A program made the translations under genes and the position numbers. The notes beneath the pieces were generated by a model, which was not told where the DNA came from, searched no databases, and saw nothing but the letters and a program-made list of their open reading frames with translations. Source: Cyanophora paradoxa (taxonomy: Eukaryota > Glaucocystophyceae > Cyanophorales > Cyanophoraceae). From it: a stretch of DNA of 64,000 bases. Numbering within the stretch: position 1 is the stretch's first letter; each line of letters begins with the position of its first letter. Shown piece by piece: positions 31,665 through 43,300 of this stretch. The stretch is taken from the NCBI GenBank assembly GCA_004431415.1, contig QPMI01000066.1, forward strand, positions 372,001-436,000, given 5' to 3'.

Positions 31665-34621
31665 TCATCCGGAGCCCTTGGTCGGGAGCAGGGGCTTCCT
31701 CTGCTTCTCGTCCCACTTCACCCGCGCGTAGTAGAGGCCTGCGGCGGCGGGGCGGGCAGAGTGAGGAGGAGGAGAGGGGGGCAGGAGCGGGCGAGCGAGC
31801 GGGATCGAGGCGGGGGCGCCTGCTAGAGGGAGCAGGCGGCGTGGAGCGCGGGCCCTGGGGCCTGGAGGGAGCAGGCGGCATGGAGCGCGGGCGGAGGTTG
31901 GGGCGGGCGCGAAGGGCGGGGACCAAGGGGGGAAGCCCTGGATGGGGCGGGGGCGCCTGCTAGGGCGGGAGCAGAGGGCTAGGGCGGGAGCCGAGGGCCG
32001 AGGGCCGAGGGCCGAGGGCCGAGGGCGCGGGCCCCGAGAGAGCAGGCGGCGTGCGTGGAGCCCGGAGAGGGTGGGGGCCGAGGGTAGGAGGCAAGGACGT
32101 CCGCGGGGGGCATGGCCGGGGCGGGGGATGGCGCCATCCCCTAGAGAGCGCGTACGAATACGGCCTGGTCGGAGGCGGGGAGGGGGGGGGGGCGCAGGGA
32201 CGGTAGCGGAGGCCTTGAGGGGCGGAGGCGGGGGGTGGCGGAGGCTGGGGGGCGGGAGGTGGCGGAGGGAGCGCAGGGCGGGGGCGGGAAGGGCAGGCTA
32301 GGCTCCCGGCTCGCAGGGACGGTTGCGGAGTCCTAGAGAGACGCGTACGGCCTGGGCGGGGGCGGGGGGCGAGGAGGTGGCGGGCTGGGCCCCCGGCGCA
32401 CCGCCGGCGGTGTTGAGGAGGACGCCGATGCAGTTGAGCGCCGAGACCGCCTTCGACTGCGGGGGGGGAGGCGAGAGCGCCGAGCGTAAGAGAAGGGAGC
32501 GGGGGAGCCGAGCGTAAGGAGCGCAAGGGCGGGGCGGGCCATCTCATATCAGGCCATCTTAGATAGGGGAGGCGAGGTCGGGCGGCGCGTCGGTCGGGTC
32601 GGGAAGGAAGGCAGGGAAGCGGGGGGGCCCCCTTCCCTCGTATCAGGCCATATATTCTTTTTTAAGCAGGCCGCCCTTAATCGATCTTATGATAGGCGGG
32701 TCTCGGGCCGCCGTCCCTTAATCGATCCTAGTTGTAGAAGAGGGCCGGACCTGGAAGACGAAGAAGCCGATCGCCGTCGAGAGGATCACCTGGGCGCCGG
32801 CGGGGAGGGGCGAGCGCTTCAGGGACGGGCGGGGCGCGAGCGGCCGGGCCGGGAAGCCGGGCGGGCGGGCGGGCGGGCGGGCGGGGCGCGCACCTTGAGC
32901 TGCCCGATGATGGTGGTAGTCAGGGCCGAGTTGACCTGCGTGCACCTGCGAGCGAAGAAAGCGAAGATTAGATCTCCGGGGGGGGAGGGAGGGGCGGGAG
33001 AGGGGTACCAGAAGAGGGCGTAGTTGAGCGTGGTGCCCATGAGCAGGTTGACCAGCATCACCGCCTGGGAGAAGGAAGGTAAGATTAGCTACGGACGGGA
33101 GCGGGCCGAAGATCTAAAGATAGATGGATGGATGGGTGAACGCTCGCCTGGAAACTGAAGTCGCCGTAGTGGGGGTACGATATCGCGGCGCGCCACTCGC
33201 CGGTGGCCAGGAGCACGACCAGGAGGCAGGGGATGGAGAGGACCGAGTTGTAGAAGAGCAGGCCGAAGGCTGGCGGGGGCGGATCAGTTCGGACGCGGGT
33301 TCGGGGGGGGGGGTACTGCGCACTGTTCAGGTCCCCCTCCACGCCCGCCTTGTTGACGGCGATGAGGTAGAGGGATTGCACGCTGTACCCCGTCGTGAAT
33401 GAGACTGGGGGGGGGGGTTTAAGCCGGGGGGGGGGGGTACGGCTCGCACCAGCAGGAGCCGATGGCCATCGCGTAGCTGTAGAGGTCGAAGCTGCGATGG
33501 GGTGGGGGGTACGAATTCAGGAGGGCCCGGGGTACGCGAGAAGATCGGGGCTGGGGGGCACGCGCACTCGACGTCCGAAACGCCCGCGAGAATGGCGCCC
33601 TGGGGGGCAGGAAGTTGGCCTGGCGGCTACGGGAAAGAGACGCGAATGGCCGGGTGTACCATGACAATGATGGACACGGCGATTTTCGTGTTCGTGGAGA
33701 ACGTTTTCCGGAGGAGGATGGCCTCCTGCGCGCGTACCCGGCGTCACATTTGATCTGAGAAAGAGACAGCGCCCGGCTGCAGCTGGGCTCGGCGCGCCTG
33801 GATCATGACGACGAAGGTCGTGAGGCGCTTCAGAACGTTGTACATCGGCACGTTCAGCGCCCGCAGCGACGCGAGAGCGAAGGCCACTGCGCGCGGGTCC
33901 GAATTCGAATTCGAATCGGGAATTTGATTCGGGCGGGACGGGGCGGAGAGGCTCGCTCACCGTTCAGGCAGTAGAACACTGCGACGGGCAACACCTAAGC
34001 GGAGGTCAGCCGCGCGAGATTCGATCCGGGCGGCCAGCTCCACCGCACTTTCTTCGCCGTGTTCCACTCGAAGCGCGGGTAGCTGACGATGCGAAGGGCC
34101 TTCAGCGTTTCCAAGAAGGCGATGCTGAAGATCATTTGCATGACCATCATCACGTTGGAGTACTGCGGCGCGCGTCAGCGGGGCGAGACGCGCTGGCGCG
34201 CGGGAACTGCTGCTCGGCCTAGATGCCACGGCGTGCAGCTTGCGCGCGAAGCGCAGCTAGCTTAATGTGTGCATAAAGGACATCGGAAGGCGCTAAGCTA
34301 GGGCGGGAGGGTTAGGGGCGCTGGGGGGCGAGCGCGCGGCGGTGGCGCGGGCGGGCGGAAGCGCGGGCGGGCGGAGGCGCGGGCTGACCTTGTAGCCATA
34401 CGAGACGAGCACGGCCTTATTGGCGAACGTGATGGTGACCTTATCGCGCGCTCAGCGTTAGGCGCGCACGCTGGCGTAGGTGTCCCGTCAAACTGGCGCA
34501 CAGAGATAAACGCGTAGAGGAAGCCTGCGGCGCTTTGGGTGAGCGTGAAGTGGGATCCGCCGCCACTGGTGTGCTCGTGGGGCAGGCGGATTGAGGACTT
34601 CTGCCCGTCCTCGCTGCCCAT
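31665..34621 (-). CDS. SLC35D/GONST-like nucleotide-sugar transporter
   Basis: Start at 34621 (MGSEDGQKSSIRLPHEHTSG). An in-frame Met lies a little upstream. Exons continue with AAGFLYAFIS, VTITFANKAVLVSYGYK, YSNVMMVMQMIFSIAFLETL (34163), VLPVAVFYCLN, LRALNVPMYNVLKRLTTFVV (about 33870-33790), ILLRKTFSTNTKIAVSIIVM (33725), GAILAGVSD (33600), FDLYSYAMAIGSC, FGLLFYNSVLSIPCLLVVLL (33275), AVMLVNLLMGTTLNYALFW, then the family signature CTQVNSALTTTIIGQLK (32948), VILSTAIGFFVF, ALNCIGVLLNTAG and GLYYARVKWDEKQRKPL to a stop at 31665. The CTQ-NSALTTTIVG-K motif and about ten hydrophobic segments fit Golgi/ER antiporters that import nucleotide sugars for glycosylation. The substrate cannot be told from sequence. 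Its start faces the AhpC/TSA-like gene 164 bp away. Confidence 0.85.
31780..32400. repeat. Minisatellite cluster in the last transporter intron
   Basis: Imperfect repeats include a GGGAGCAGGCGGCGTGGAGC unit (31829, 31867, 32038), five tandem GGGCCGA units (31990-32026) and a pair of roughly 40-bp units containing CTAGAGAG...GCGTACG...CGGCCTGG (32140 and 32330). Confidence 0.75.
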
Positions 34622-34784
34622 GTCTGATGTTGAGTGGAGCGCCTTATCGGAATGCAGCATGAACCGAATCAGCAGCCTCTCCCGGCTGCAAATGCTGCGC
34701 CCGACGTTGCTGCGCTCCCTGCTTCTGTACCCCTTATCGTCCAACTTGCTACAAGCTGACTGCCTTCTAACACCGATACACGCG
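34622..34784. promoter_or_regulatory. Probable bidirectional promoter
   Basis: Only 163 bp separate the divergent start codons of the nucleotide-sugar transporter and the AhpC/TSA-2 gene. No TATA box is evident. Shared regulation is inferred from the spacing alone. Confidence 0.4.
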
Positions 34785-36256
34785 ATGGCCTTCGTCGTTC
34801 CTAGCGTTCTCGCCGTCCAGCAGCGCGCGCCTCCGTCGGCGAACGCACGCGCTTCTGTTGTCGAGCTCGGTGTGCAGTCGGCCAGCGCGACCAGGCGGGT
34901 CCAGCGCAGTCATTTCGAGGGCCAGCGCGTCTCCCACAGCTTCGAAGTCGGCCCCAGCTTTGCGTCCGCCGCGCGGCGGTCTGCACCGTGGCCGGCCGCG
35001 ATGCCGCACGTGCATGTGCAGGCCGTCTCAGCTCCGCCTGCCGGCGCTCCGACGCTCTCTACCGTTGGTGCCAGCCCTCGAAAGGTGCGCCTCATGGCCA
35101 GCGCGCGCCTCGCAACCCGCGCTTCGCGGCGAGCAGTACGGCCCACGTGCCTCGCGCGCCGCCCGGGGCCTGACGGCCGTCCGCAGGCCTTGGAGGGCGT
35201 CTCCGTCTATGACAGCAACAAGAACGAGTACAAGGCGAGGCCGCCGCCGCCGTCCCGCACCCGAGCGCCTCGATGCCATCTGCTGAGCGTCGCCGCCACT
35301 TCGTTGGTAGGTGAACGACCTGTGGGGCGAGAAGCAGGTCATCGTCCTCGCTCTGATGCGGCATCTCGGCTGGTGCGACCGCCGCTATCGGACCGGCGCG
35401 GGGCCGCGTCCGTGCGGAGCCTAATCGATATCTGCCGCGCGCTCTCGCAGCCCGTTCTGCTGGGAGATGGTGCGGATCGCGCTGCTCTCCCATCGAACCA
35501 GTGCTTGTGTTTTGAATTCGCACTGACGCCGCCCGCCCCCTTCCCGGCCCCTCTCAGGCTTCTTCCCTCGACAAGGTGCGAAGGCTGCCGCTGAGCCGCC
35601 CCTCCCTCGAGCTCGGCCCCCGCTGCCGAGCCTCACGCCGTACCCCTTCCCCCAGATCCGCCCCGAGCTCGAGGCCGCCGGTGTCAAAGTCCGCATATGC
35701 CCGTACCCCCCGCGGGAACGCTCGCTCCCCCCCCCCGCCGACCCCGTACCCCCCGCCCAGGTCGCGCTCGTGAGCGTGGGGCTCCCGGAGAAGGCCCCCG
35801 AGTTCAGCGCGAACCACGGCTTCCCCCTCGACCGGCTCTACATGTCGCCCGACCGCTCCATGTACCCCCCCGCACGCCCTTCCCCCCCTTCCTCTCCGAA
35901 CGAACGTTCCTCCAGCTACGACGCGCTGGGGCTCTACAACGGCCTCGGGCGAACGTTCTTCAACGCGGCGACGGGCAAGGCGCTCAAGAGCCGCGGGTTC
36001 GAGTCCCTCCGGGAGTCCACCAAGAATTACAAGGTCCCAATTCGCTTGCTTCAAACATACATTCATACATGTCTCTTACTTCTCGCAGATGATCCAGCCG
36101 CAGAGCGCGACGGACGCGTTCCAGCAGGGCGGCCTCTTCGTTCTGGCCGGCGACGGGGTGGTCCTGGAGCACCGGGACGAGGCGACGGGCGACCACGCCG
36201 ATTTCGCGGCCGTCCGCGAGGCCGCGCTCGCCGCCGCCGCCGCCCTCGCGCAGTAG
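34785..36256 (+). CDS. AhpC/TSA-2 (PRXL2-type) thioredoxin-fold protein, probably plastid-targeted
   Basis: ATG 34785 gives MAFVVPSVLAVQQRAPPSAN, a Ser/Ala/Arg-rich leader with Phe at position 3. Mature exons are LEGVSVYDSNKNEYK (35190), LWGEKQVIVLALMRHLG joined across intron 35373-35450 to CPFCWEMV, IRPELEAAGVKV, VALVSVGLPEKAPEFSANHG (35761), LDRLYMSPDRSMY, YDALGLYNGLGRTFFN (35918) and QQGGLFVLAGDGVVLEHRDE...GDHADF to TAG at 36254. The C-P-F-C pair, the G-x-P-x-x-x-x-F block and the late GG-F-V...H-R-D...GDHAD block are those of the AhpC-TSA_2 family (PRXL2/FAM213-like). These are putative thiol redox proteins, some of them chloroplastic in plants and algae. Intron types are mixed GTGCG and GTACCC. 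It is tail-to-tail with the cyclase gene. Confidence 0.8.
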
Positions 36257-36812
36257 GCCCGGCCCCGGCCCCGGCGCCCCTTCATGTCCTTTCAGCGCTG
36301 TAAATATTTGACGTCGTTTCGTTCCGGAAATTCGGTCCGATCGCGAGGGGCCGAGCCTGACTGCACGTTGTAGATCTGGTCCTTTTGCGTTCGCGCCTGG
36401 CGAGAAACGCCCGGCCCGGCCGGCGGGGCCCGGCCCCATTTCAGCGAGTCCCTCGGGGCGCCATGCACATGGCCAAGCCCGCCGCCGCGGGGATCCCGGG
36501 AAATCTAGATCATACCCAGCTGCGCGGCGCGGCGCGGGCCCTGCCAGGCTGCGGGGCAGCTGCCAGCCGCAGTGGCCGCGCCCAGCACCCCTGGCGAGCT
36601 CGAGACCCCGCACGATCACCGAATGCGCACTGCATTTCTGGACTGCGGTTGAAAGACCTACGCTAACCTTCGCTAAGACTAGAGCAAAACGAACGATGAG
36701 ACCTCCCCACGAACTACTGCACAGGTGTGTACGAGCGAACAAGCGAGCGAGCGAGACTAGCTAGCTAACCCTCCAGCCAGCGAGCCAGCCAGCCGGAAGC
36801 CAAGCCGGGCGC
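36257..36812. other. Convergent intergenic spacer
   Basis: Holds both 3' ends. It contains palindromic GCGCGGCGC and CAGCTGCC words and, near 36735-36795, tandem GCGAGCGAGC and CCAGCCAG repeats. No gene seen. Confidence 0.6.
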
Positions 36813-38885
36813 CTACTTGGCCTTGCCCCAATCTTTCTCGACGCGGATGGGGGGGATGAGGTAGCACTTGGCCATGAGGACGCCGATGCGGGCCTTGATG
36901 CCCGCGATCTCGAGCTTGGAGCCCAGGCCCTTGCCCTTGCCCTCCACGCCCTCCTCCCCCTGCAGCTCCGCCAGCCGCCGGTTCAGGTCCGCTGCCTGCC
37001 CCCCGATCAGACCACATCAGCTCAGATCAGATCAGAATCAGATCAGAATCAGATCAGATCAGATCTGACCTCGTCGAAGTACTTCCAGAAGTTCTCGTTG
37101 AGGTCGAGGACGACGGGGAAGACGCGGGCCGAGGTGCGGTTCGTCTCGACGATCACCTCGCGGTCGTAGCTGCGCGCCTCGATGCCGATCGCCTCGTAGA
37201 ACTCGCGCCGCTGCCCTGCGGCGGGCGTGAGGAGGAGGGGGGAGGGCAGATGGGGGGGTACGGGACGGGCAGCGGGCGGGGGGTACGGGCGCACAGTCGT
37301 TGAGGTACATGGTGGCGAAGACGGAGAGGAGGAAGAAGCGGCACCAGAGGCGCGCCTGGATGCCGTTGAGCCACTGCGCGTTCGAGCGGGGCGGGGCGGA
37401 GCGCAGTACAGCGTCAGCGGAGGGCGCGCGCGGCGGGGAGGGGAGGGGCGGCGGGGCGGGTGGGGACCTGGGGGTTGGAGCGGAGGAGGGCGTCGAGGAA
37501 GTCGCCGTGGCGGTTCTCGTCCTGGCACCACTCCTCGAAGAACTTGAAGATGGGGTACACCTGCCATTCGTTGTTAAGAGCGTCAGAGGCTAGCCGGGCG
37601 GCCATCGGGTCTCGCGACGGACGAACCATGCACTCCGGGTTGGCCTGCATGTGGCGCATGATCTTGATGTAGCGCCAGTAGCCGATCTTCTCGGAGAGGT
37701 ACGTGGCGTAGATGATGAACTTCGGCTCGAAGTACGTGTACTGCGGGGCGCGGCGGGTTCGAGGCAGAGCAGAGCAGAGCAAAGCGGAGCAGAGCGGAGC
37801 GGGCGGAGGGGGCGCACGGAGCGGTTCTTGGTCAGGAACCCGAGGTCGAGCTGGAGGTTGAAGTCGGCGAGGGCCTGCCCGAAGCAAGAAGCGATCAAAT
37901 TCGAATTCGAATTCAAAAGTTCGAATCCGGAAGGGCGCGCCTTGTTAATGAAGCCGGCGTGGCGAGCCTCGTCGCGCGCCATCAGCTCCATCGACTCGGC
38001 GAGCACGGGGTTCTTCTTCTTGATCCGCCGCGCGATCTCCTTGTAGAGGAGGAAGCCCGAGAACTCGGCCGTGCACGAGCGCTCCAGGAACTCGATGAAG
38101 ACGCGGCCTGCGGTTGCGAGCGCGAGCGCGGGCGGGCGTCAGCTGCGGCTGCTGCGGCTGCGGCTGCTTCTGCAGCTTCGAAATTCGCTGCGCGGGCAGG
38201 CGTGCGGCGGCGGGGACGGGGGCGCACGGGTGTCGCCCTTGATGTGGTCCCAGTTCCCCTCGAAGCTGTTGTCGCGGACGAAGTGGTCGCGGTTGTAGTC
38301 GTTGCGGAACTCCTGGTTCACGGCCTCGATCTCCTCGAGGTTGAACGAGATGTCGAGCTGCGAACCGCGAAGGCCGGTCAGGCTCGCGTCACCGCCGGCG
38401 GCCGCGACTCGCGAGCAGGGGGCCCGCACCTTCTCGAGGGCATCGAAATCGGTGGTGTAGAAGCTGCGTGCGCGTCAGCGGCAGGAAAGAGCGAGCCCCG
38501 ACGCCTGCGAGGCGAACCGGGGCGTGAGGATGGTCTCCGCAGCTGCGCAAAGTGAAGGGCCGCGGTTAGGACGATTGCGACATCGCGGGAGAAGGATTCG
38601 ATCTACACGTTGCGCCGCGAGAGGCCGCGTACGCGAGCGCAGATATTAAGGTGACGACGCACCAGGCTTCTTGATGCCATCGCGGAGGGTCTCGAACTTG
38701 GGCTCCTTCTGGGGCGGGATGGCGACAGCGTTCACCTCGAAGGTCGGCCGCACGCTGCGAGCCGCCTTCTTCGCCGCGGGACGCGTGCCGAAGAACGAGG
38801 CGCGAGCCGCCGGCTGCACGGTGGCGCTGGTGCTGGGCGCCGACGGCTTCACGCCGAGGGGCAGAGGCGCGGCGAAGCAGGCCAT
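36813..38885 (-). CDS. acsF: Mg-protoporphyrin IX monomethyl ester (oxidative) cyclase, di-iron type
   Basis: Start ATG at 38885. The leader [20 protein letters not shown]...[14 protein letters not shown] is Ser/Ala/basic with no hydrophobic signal peptide, typical of a chloroplast transit peptide. Exons then give [31 protein letters not shown] (38325), [39 protein letters not shown] (37990), [55 protein letters not shown] (37550), [40 protein letters not shown] and [15 protein letters not shown] to a stop at 36813. Both di-iron D-E-x-R-H motifs (DEARH, DENRH) with their partner Glu residues are present. The enzyme closes the isocyclic ring of chlorophyll using O2. In red algae this gene (ycf59) is plastid-encoded; here it is nuclear with about ten introns. 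Confidence 0.95.
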
Positions 38886-40277
38886 GTTCGCTGCTGCGGG
38901 CGAGACGAGCCTACGGAAGTGAGATGGCCTCGGCGGTGCTGCTGCTCGCCGGCCGCCGCTATCACCGAGTATCTCTGACGCTGAAGGGGACGACGTCAAG
39001 GTCTGTCACGACTTTTTTTCGCCCGACAGTGTACCCCGGCGACCGACCCCGGCGTCACCCCGCCGGCGCGGCGCCGCAGCCGCTCGCTTTACTGCTACCG
39101 GTAGCTTCCGCCGCAGCAGGCTCTGGCCGGGCGCGCGGCATGGCAGCCTAGCGCTAGCGCTAGCAGCCGCGTGCGAGTACGCGCGCGGCCTCGAGCTCCG
39201 ATCATCGGATCGGGCCGATGCGCGGCCGCGCGCCGGCGGCCGCGGCGCCGCGCTTATGGGCCCGCGGCCGGAGCCGGCCGCGGCACAGGCTGCAGGTACG
39301 CGCAAGCGAACAGCTCGCTTTGCGAGCCGGCGCGCGCCGGCCGCGCGCGCGCGCCGCGGGCCCGCGGCGCGCGATGCATATGCTGGCGCCGACGCCGGTC
39401 GCCGGGCCCGGCCCCCGGCGCCGGCCTAGGCCTGACCTGGTCAGCCACATGGCCGCCAGCCTAATCGGCCGCGCGCTCAGGCTACTATCAGCCGCTCCGG
39501 ATCGGAGGCTCTTAAGCTTTCGCCAGGCTCCGTTCATGATCAGAAGTCACTGAGTCACTCTCCTCGGAAATTTCGCTCTACTTTTTACTTTGAGAACATG
39601 TGCGTCCCGCTCTAGATCTGGCGATCGCATGTGCCCCCAACGTCGGCCAGGCCCCTTCTCTGTCGACGCCGACGGCGACGTCGGGGGTCACGTCGCGCCC
39701 TGCCCTGCGGCCCTCGGCCTTCCGGCCCGCAGCCTGCAGCTGGGCCGCAGGGCGGCCGCCGGGCCGGCGCCGGCCAGCTGCAGGATCTAGGACCTGCTGG
39801 CGGTGCCTGGCACCCGGCAGCAGCCTGCAGCCCCTTCTCTGTCCGACGGTCGACGCCGACGTCGGCCGTCACGTCGCGCCCTGCCCTGCCCTGCCTGCAG
39901 CAAACAACAGCCAGCGAGCATTGAATATTTGATCGATATCGGCGCCGCGGCCGTGTTCTAGGCACTGCAGCTGCAGCCTGGCAGCAACCGGGCGCGGTTC
40001 GGTGACTGCAGCTGGACCGTCGGACGCCGGGCCGGCCTTCGATTCGGCATGCCCGGGCCTGGCCATGGGATTCCGAATCCGGTCCTCGCTCTTTGATGCG
40101 TCTTCCTAAAATAGGATTTAGTTTGGCTGGATGAAAAATTAAACTTGAGAGCATGCGCTCACCGCGGCCGGCAGAGCCGATCACGATACATCGATGGGGT
40201 TTGGAGGCTGAAGTCCCCGCTCCTGATCAGGCTGGCCGCGGGCAAGAGCTAGTGTCAGACCTAGAATCCTTTGATTA
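38886..40277. other. Intergenic: palindromes and a duplicated segment
   Basis: No gene seen. Segment 39160-39480 is packed with GCGCGC/GGCCGG/CGATCATCGATCG words. A unit of CCCCTTCTCTGTCGACGCCGAC followed by GTCACGTCGCGCCCTGCCCTG occurs at about 39652-39710 and again at about 39831-39895. Confidence 0.6.
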
Positions 40278-40308
40278 CTAGTACTGGTAAATATCAGCTG
40301 TGCTCACC

Positions 40309-40342
<34 letters not shown>

Positions 40343-43300
40343 GGTCGTCCTTGTGCTTCTTCGGGGTCCCCTCGAGCTCCGTCTTCTTGATTCGAATTCG
40401 GGCGATTTTTATTTACAACGTCGAATTAGATTAGAGGCCGCCGGGCACCTCGGGCTCGGGGGCGCGCTTCTTCTCGCCCTTCTTCAGCTTGCGCTGCTGC
40501 TCCGCCGCGGCCGCCTCCTCGCCGGCGCGCGTCATCTTCTTTACGGCCTCAGCCATCTGCTCCCGCGGCACAAATTAGGAGCGTTCTCGAGTCCCATTTC
40601 CGAGAGCGAAGCTTATGAAATCTATGTACGGAAGTGGCTGCGCGAATTCAAACGCGCAGCCCGGATTGATAAACTCTTCGTTTTAAACTGCTGGGTCCTT
40701 ATAATTTATTAATAGACTTTCGATTTTTGAAATCTAAACGCACGTTGTGGGCCGCCACCAGCCCGGAGCCGATGTCGCGGGCGAACTCCTTGAAGGCGCC
40801 CCCCCCGCTCTTGGCCGAGGCCTGGCCGAAAGGCAAAGTCGAGTCGGATGCGGGCTAAATGACCGAGGCCTAATCATGGCCTGGCTTGGCCGAGGTCTGA
40901 TCGGGAATACGATGCGGGCTAAACGGCAGCGTGCATCGACCGAGCAACAGCGAAAGAGTCGTTTTGAGGGCTGAACGGCAGCGTGCATCGACCAAGTTTA
41001 AGCAGCAGCGGAAGAGCCGTCTTGAGCGGAAAATATATTCAATTTCATGCGTATGCAGCAGCGCACTTGGATTTTCTCCATGACGTTGCGGAGATCGTCC
41101 ACGAGCTGCTCGGCCTGCGCATGCGCAGGCATCGAGGTTCATGCTTCGAAAAGCCTTTTGTTTTAAGCATTTTACGCGAGTTCAACCGTTGAACGGTTGG
41201 TAGGGCCCGTACGCGTTCGGACGTGACGGAGGTCCGCGGGAAGTTCGCGATGAAGCCCTCGAGCTGTATTTCGAATTTGAATATGAATCAGCATGCGCAG
41301 ATCTAGAGAGACGGCTTCGGAAGTGGACAGGAATCATTCAAACTGCAGACCTTGTTGTTAATCGCGACCACCTCCGCAACGAGCTTCTCGACGTGCTTCA
41401 CCTACACACTCGGAGTCATTACAATTAGTTTCCAAGGCGGCCAAAGAATAATTTCCATCTTCTAAGGGCCGAGATCGGGCCGGGGCGGACGGCGGGCTCC
41501 TCTAAGGGATCACAAGTCCCCAAGGCGGCCAAAGAATAATTTTCATCTTCTAAGGGCCGAGATCGGGGCGGACGACGGGCTCCTCCGGGAAGACGTCGAT
41601 GTTGAGCTGGAAGCTCTTCGCCCCCGCGGCCGCCGCCTCCGCGTCGGGCTGCTGCTGCGCCTGCCCCTGCGAGCAAAACTATTTTATGAATATAATATAT
41701 AAAGTCCGGAAATCGCGATTGAAGCTTGAATTAATTAATTATAGGCGCTTTGGGCCAAGAACTCGCGTGCCCGCACCTCATCGCCGGCCTTGGACCTGGC
41801 CTTGGCGAACTCGACGAGGCCGGTGATCACCTCCTTGCACCGCTGCATGGCCTTTTTGGCGGCCTGCGAGCAAAGCAAACAAGTACGGATCAGAGTTCGA
41901 AGATTGAGATAGGTGGGACACATTTCAAATTGGAGAAATACGGACGAACCTGGGCCGTTTCCAGCACCTTCTCCGACTCCGCGATTGCGAGCGGCAGCTT
42001 CTCCTCCAGCGCCGCGACCCTCGCGTTCGCCGCCGCGAGGCCGCCGCCGAGCTCCGAGGCATGCTTCTGCGACGCGGCGAGCGCGGCCTCCAGGGCCTTG
42101 ATGCGCTGCTCCGAACCGCTGCAGAGCTGGCGGCGCGCGCAGGGACCGCATTTAACGAGATACGAATACAAGCTTGATGCCGCGCAGCGCGCTTCGAGGC
42201 TTAGGACATATAAATGCGCAGATTGGGGCCGGGCCCCGGGCGGGGCCCCTGGCCCCGGGACCACAATCAACGAGATACGAATATTAGTACACGCTTGATG
42301 CGCTTCGAGGCGTGGGATATATAAATGCACTGATCGGGGCGCCGCACCTTGACCAGGTTGAGCAGCACAGTCGCGCCGTGCTGAGCGTCGTGGTTGCGCT
42401 TGTTCTCGCCGTTCAGCCCCAGCCACACCTGTTAGAAATTAATATAATATGGCCAGCGGCCCGCGGGGCGCGGTCGGCGGCGCGGCTGACAACGAGGCAG
42501 TAATATAAACGCGGTTTGATAATTAATTACCTTTTCCGTGCAAGCCGGCGCATAGTCGCAGGGGCGAGGCTCGAAGGCGCACACGGCCAGGTGCCGCAGC
42601 CTCGCATCGTCTCCGCTCTTTTCGATCGATACAACATTAGTCATTATTGTAGAAAAGCGGGTCGAGTGGCGCTTTGATTTAATTCAGAGCTTTCTAGATC
42701 TACAGCGCTCGCGTATACATGCGGACCATGATGACTTGAGTGCAACCTCTCTCCGCGTTGGGGCAGAGCACGTGATTCGCCATATGCTCCTGAGTGCCGC
42801 ATCGGAGCGAGAAACAAGAGATATTAGGGAAATATTAATAAGAAATGGCCGCCTCTTCCTTCGAGATGGGGTACTGCTCGCCGCAGCGGGTGCAGGACGT
42901 CTTATGGCTTTCGCACTCCTCGGGGTCCAGCTGATCGAAGCGATGACATGGAGTTAAGCGCATGATCGAATTCGAATATCGAATTCGAATTTGTAGTTAT
43001 CTTCCATATGCAAGTATGCTACTAACCTGGTGCTCCTGAAGGCCTCGGACGTAGAGGGCGCACCCAAAGGAGAGCTCCGTCTCGGTACACCGCTTCGGGA
43101 ACTGGCCGCACTCCTGCTCGTGCTGCGCCCGTGGCGGAACGCCAAATCTCAGATCAAATCTTCTCAGATGTATTGAGGCCTAGGGATCGGCCTAGGGATC
43201 ACCTTTTGGACGACGCTGCGGTGCCCTTGAAAATTGCAGCCGTTCGGATCTTTTCCCGTACCGCTCCGCCCTGTCTGACTGTCGAATCTGGAGGGATCAG

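Noticed and set aside
32718-33061. Minus-strand frames rich in ARPPARPP within the transporter
   Set aside because: They read through a GGGC tandem repeat intron; only the CTQVNSALTTTIIGQLK and AVMLVNLLMG exons are real.
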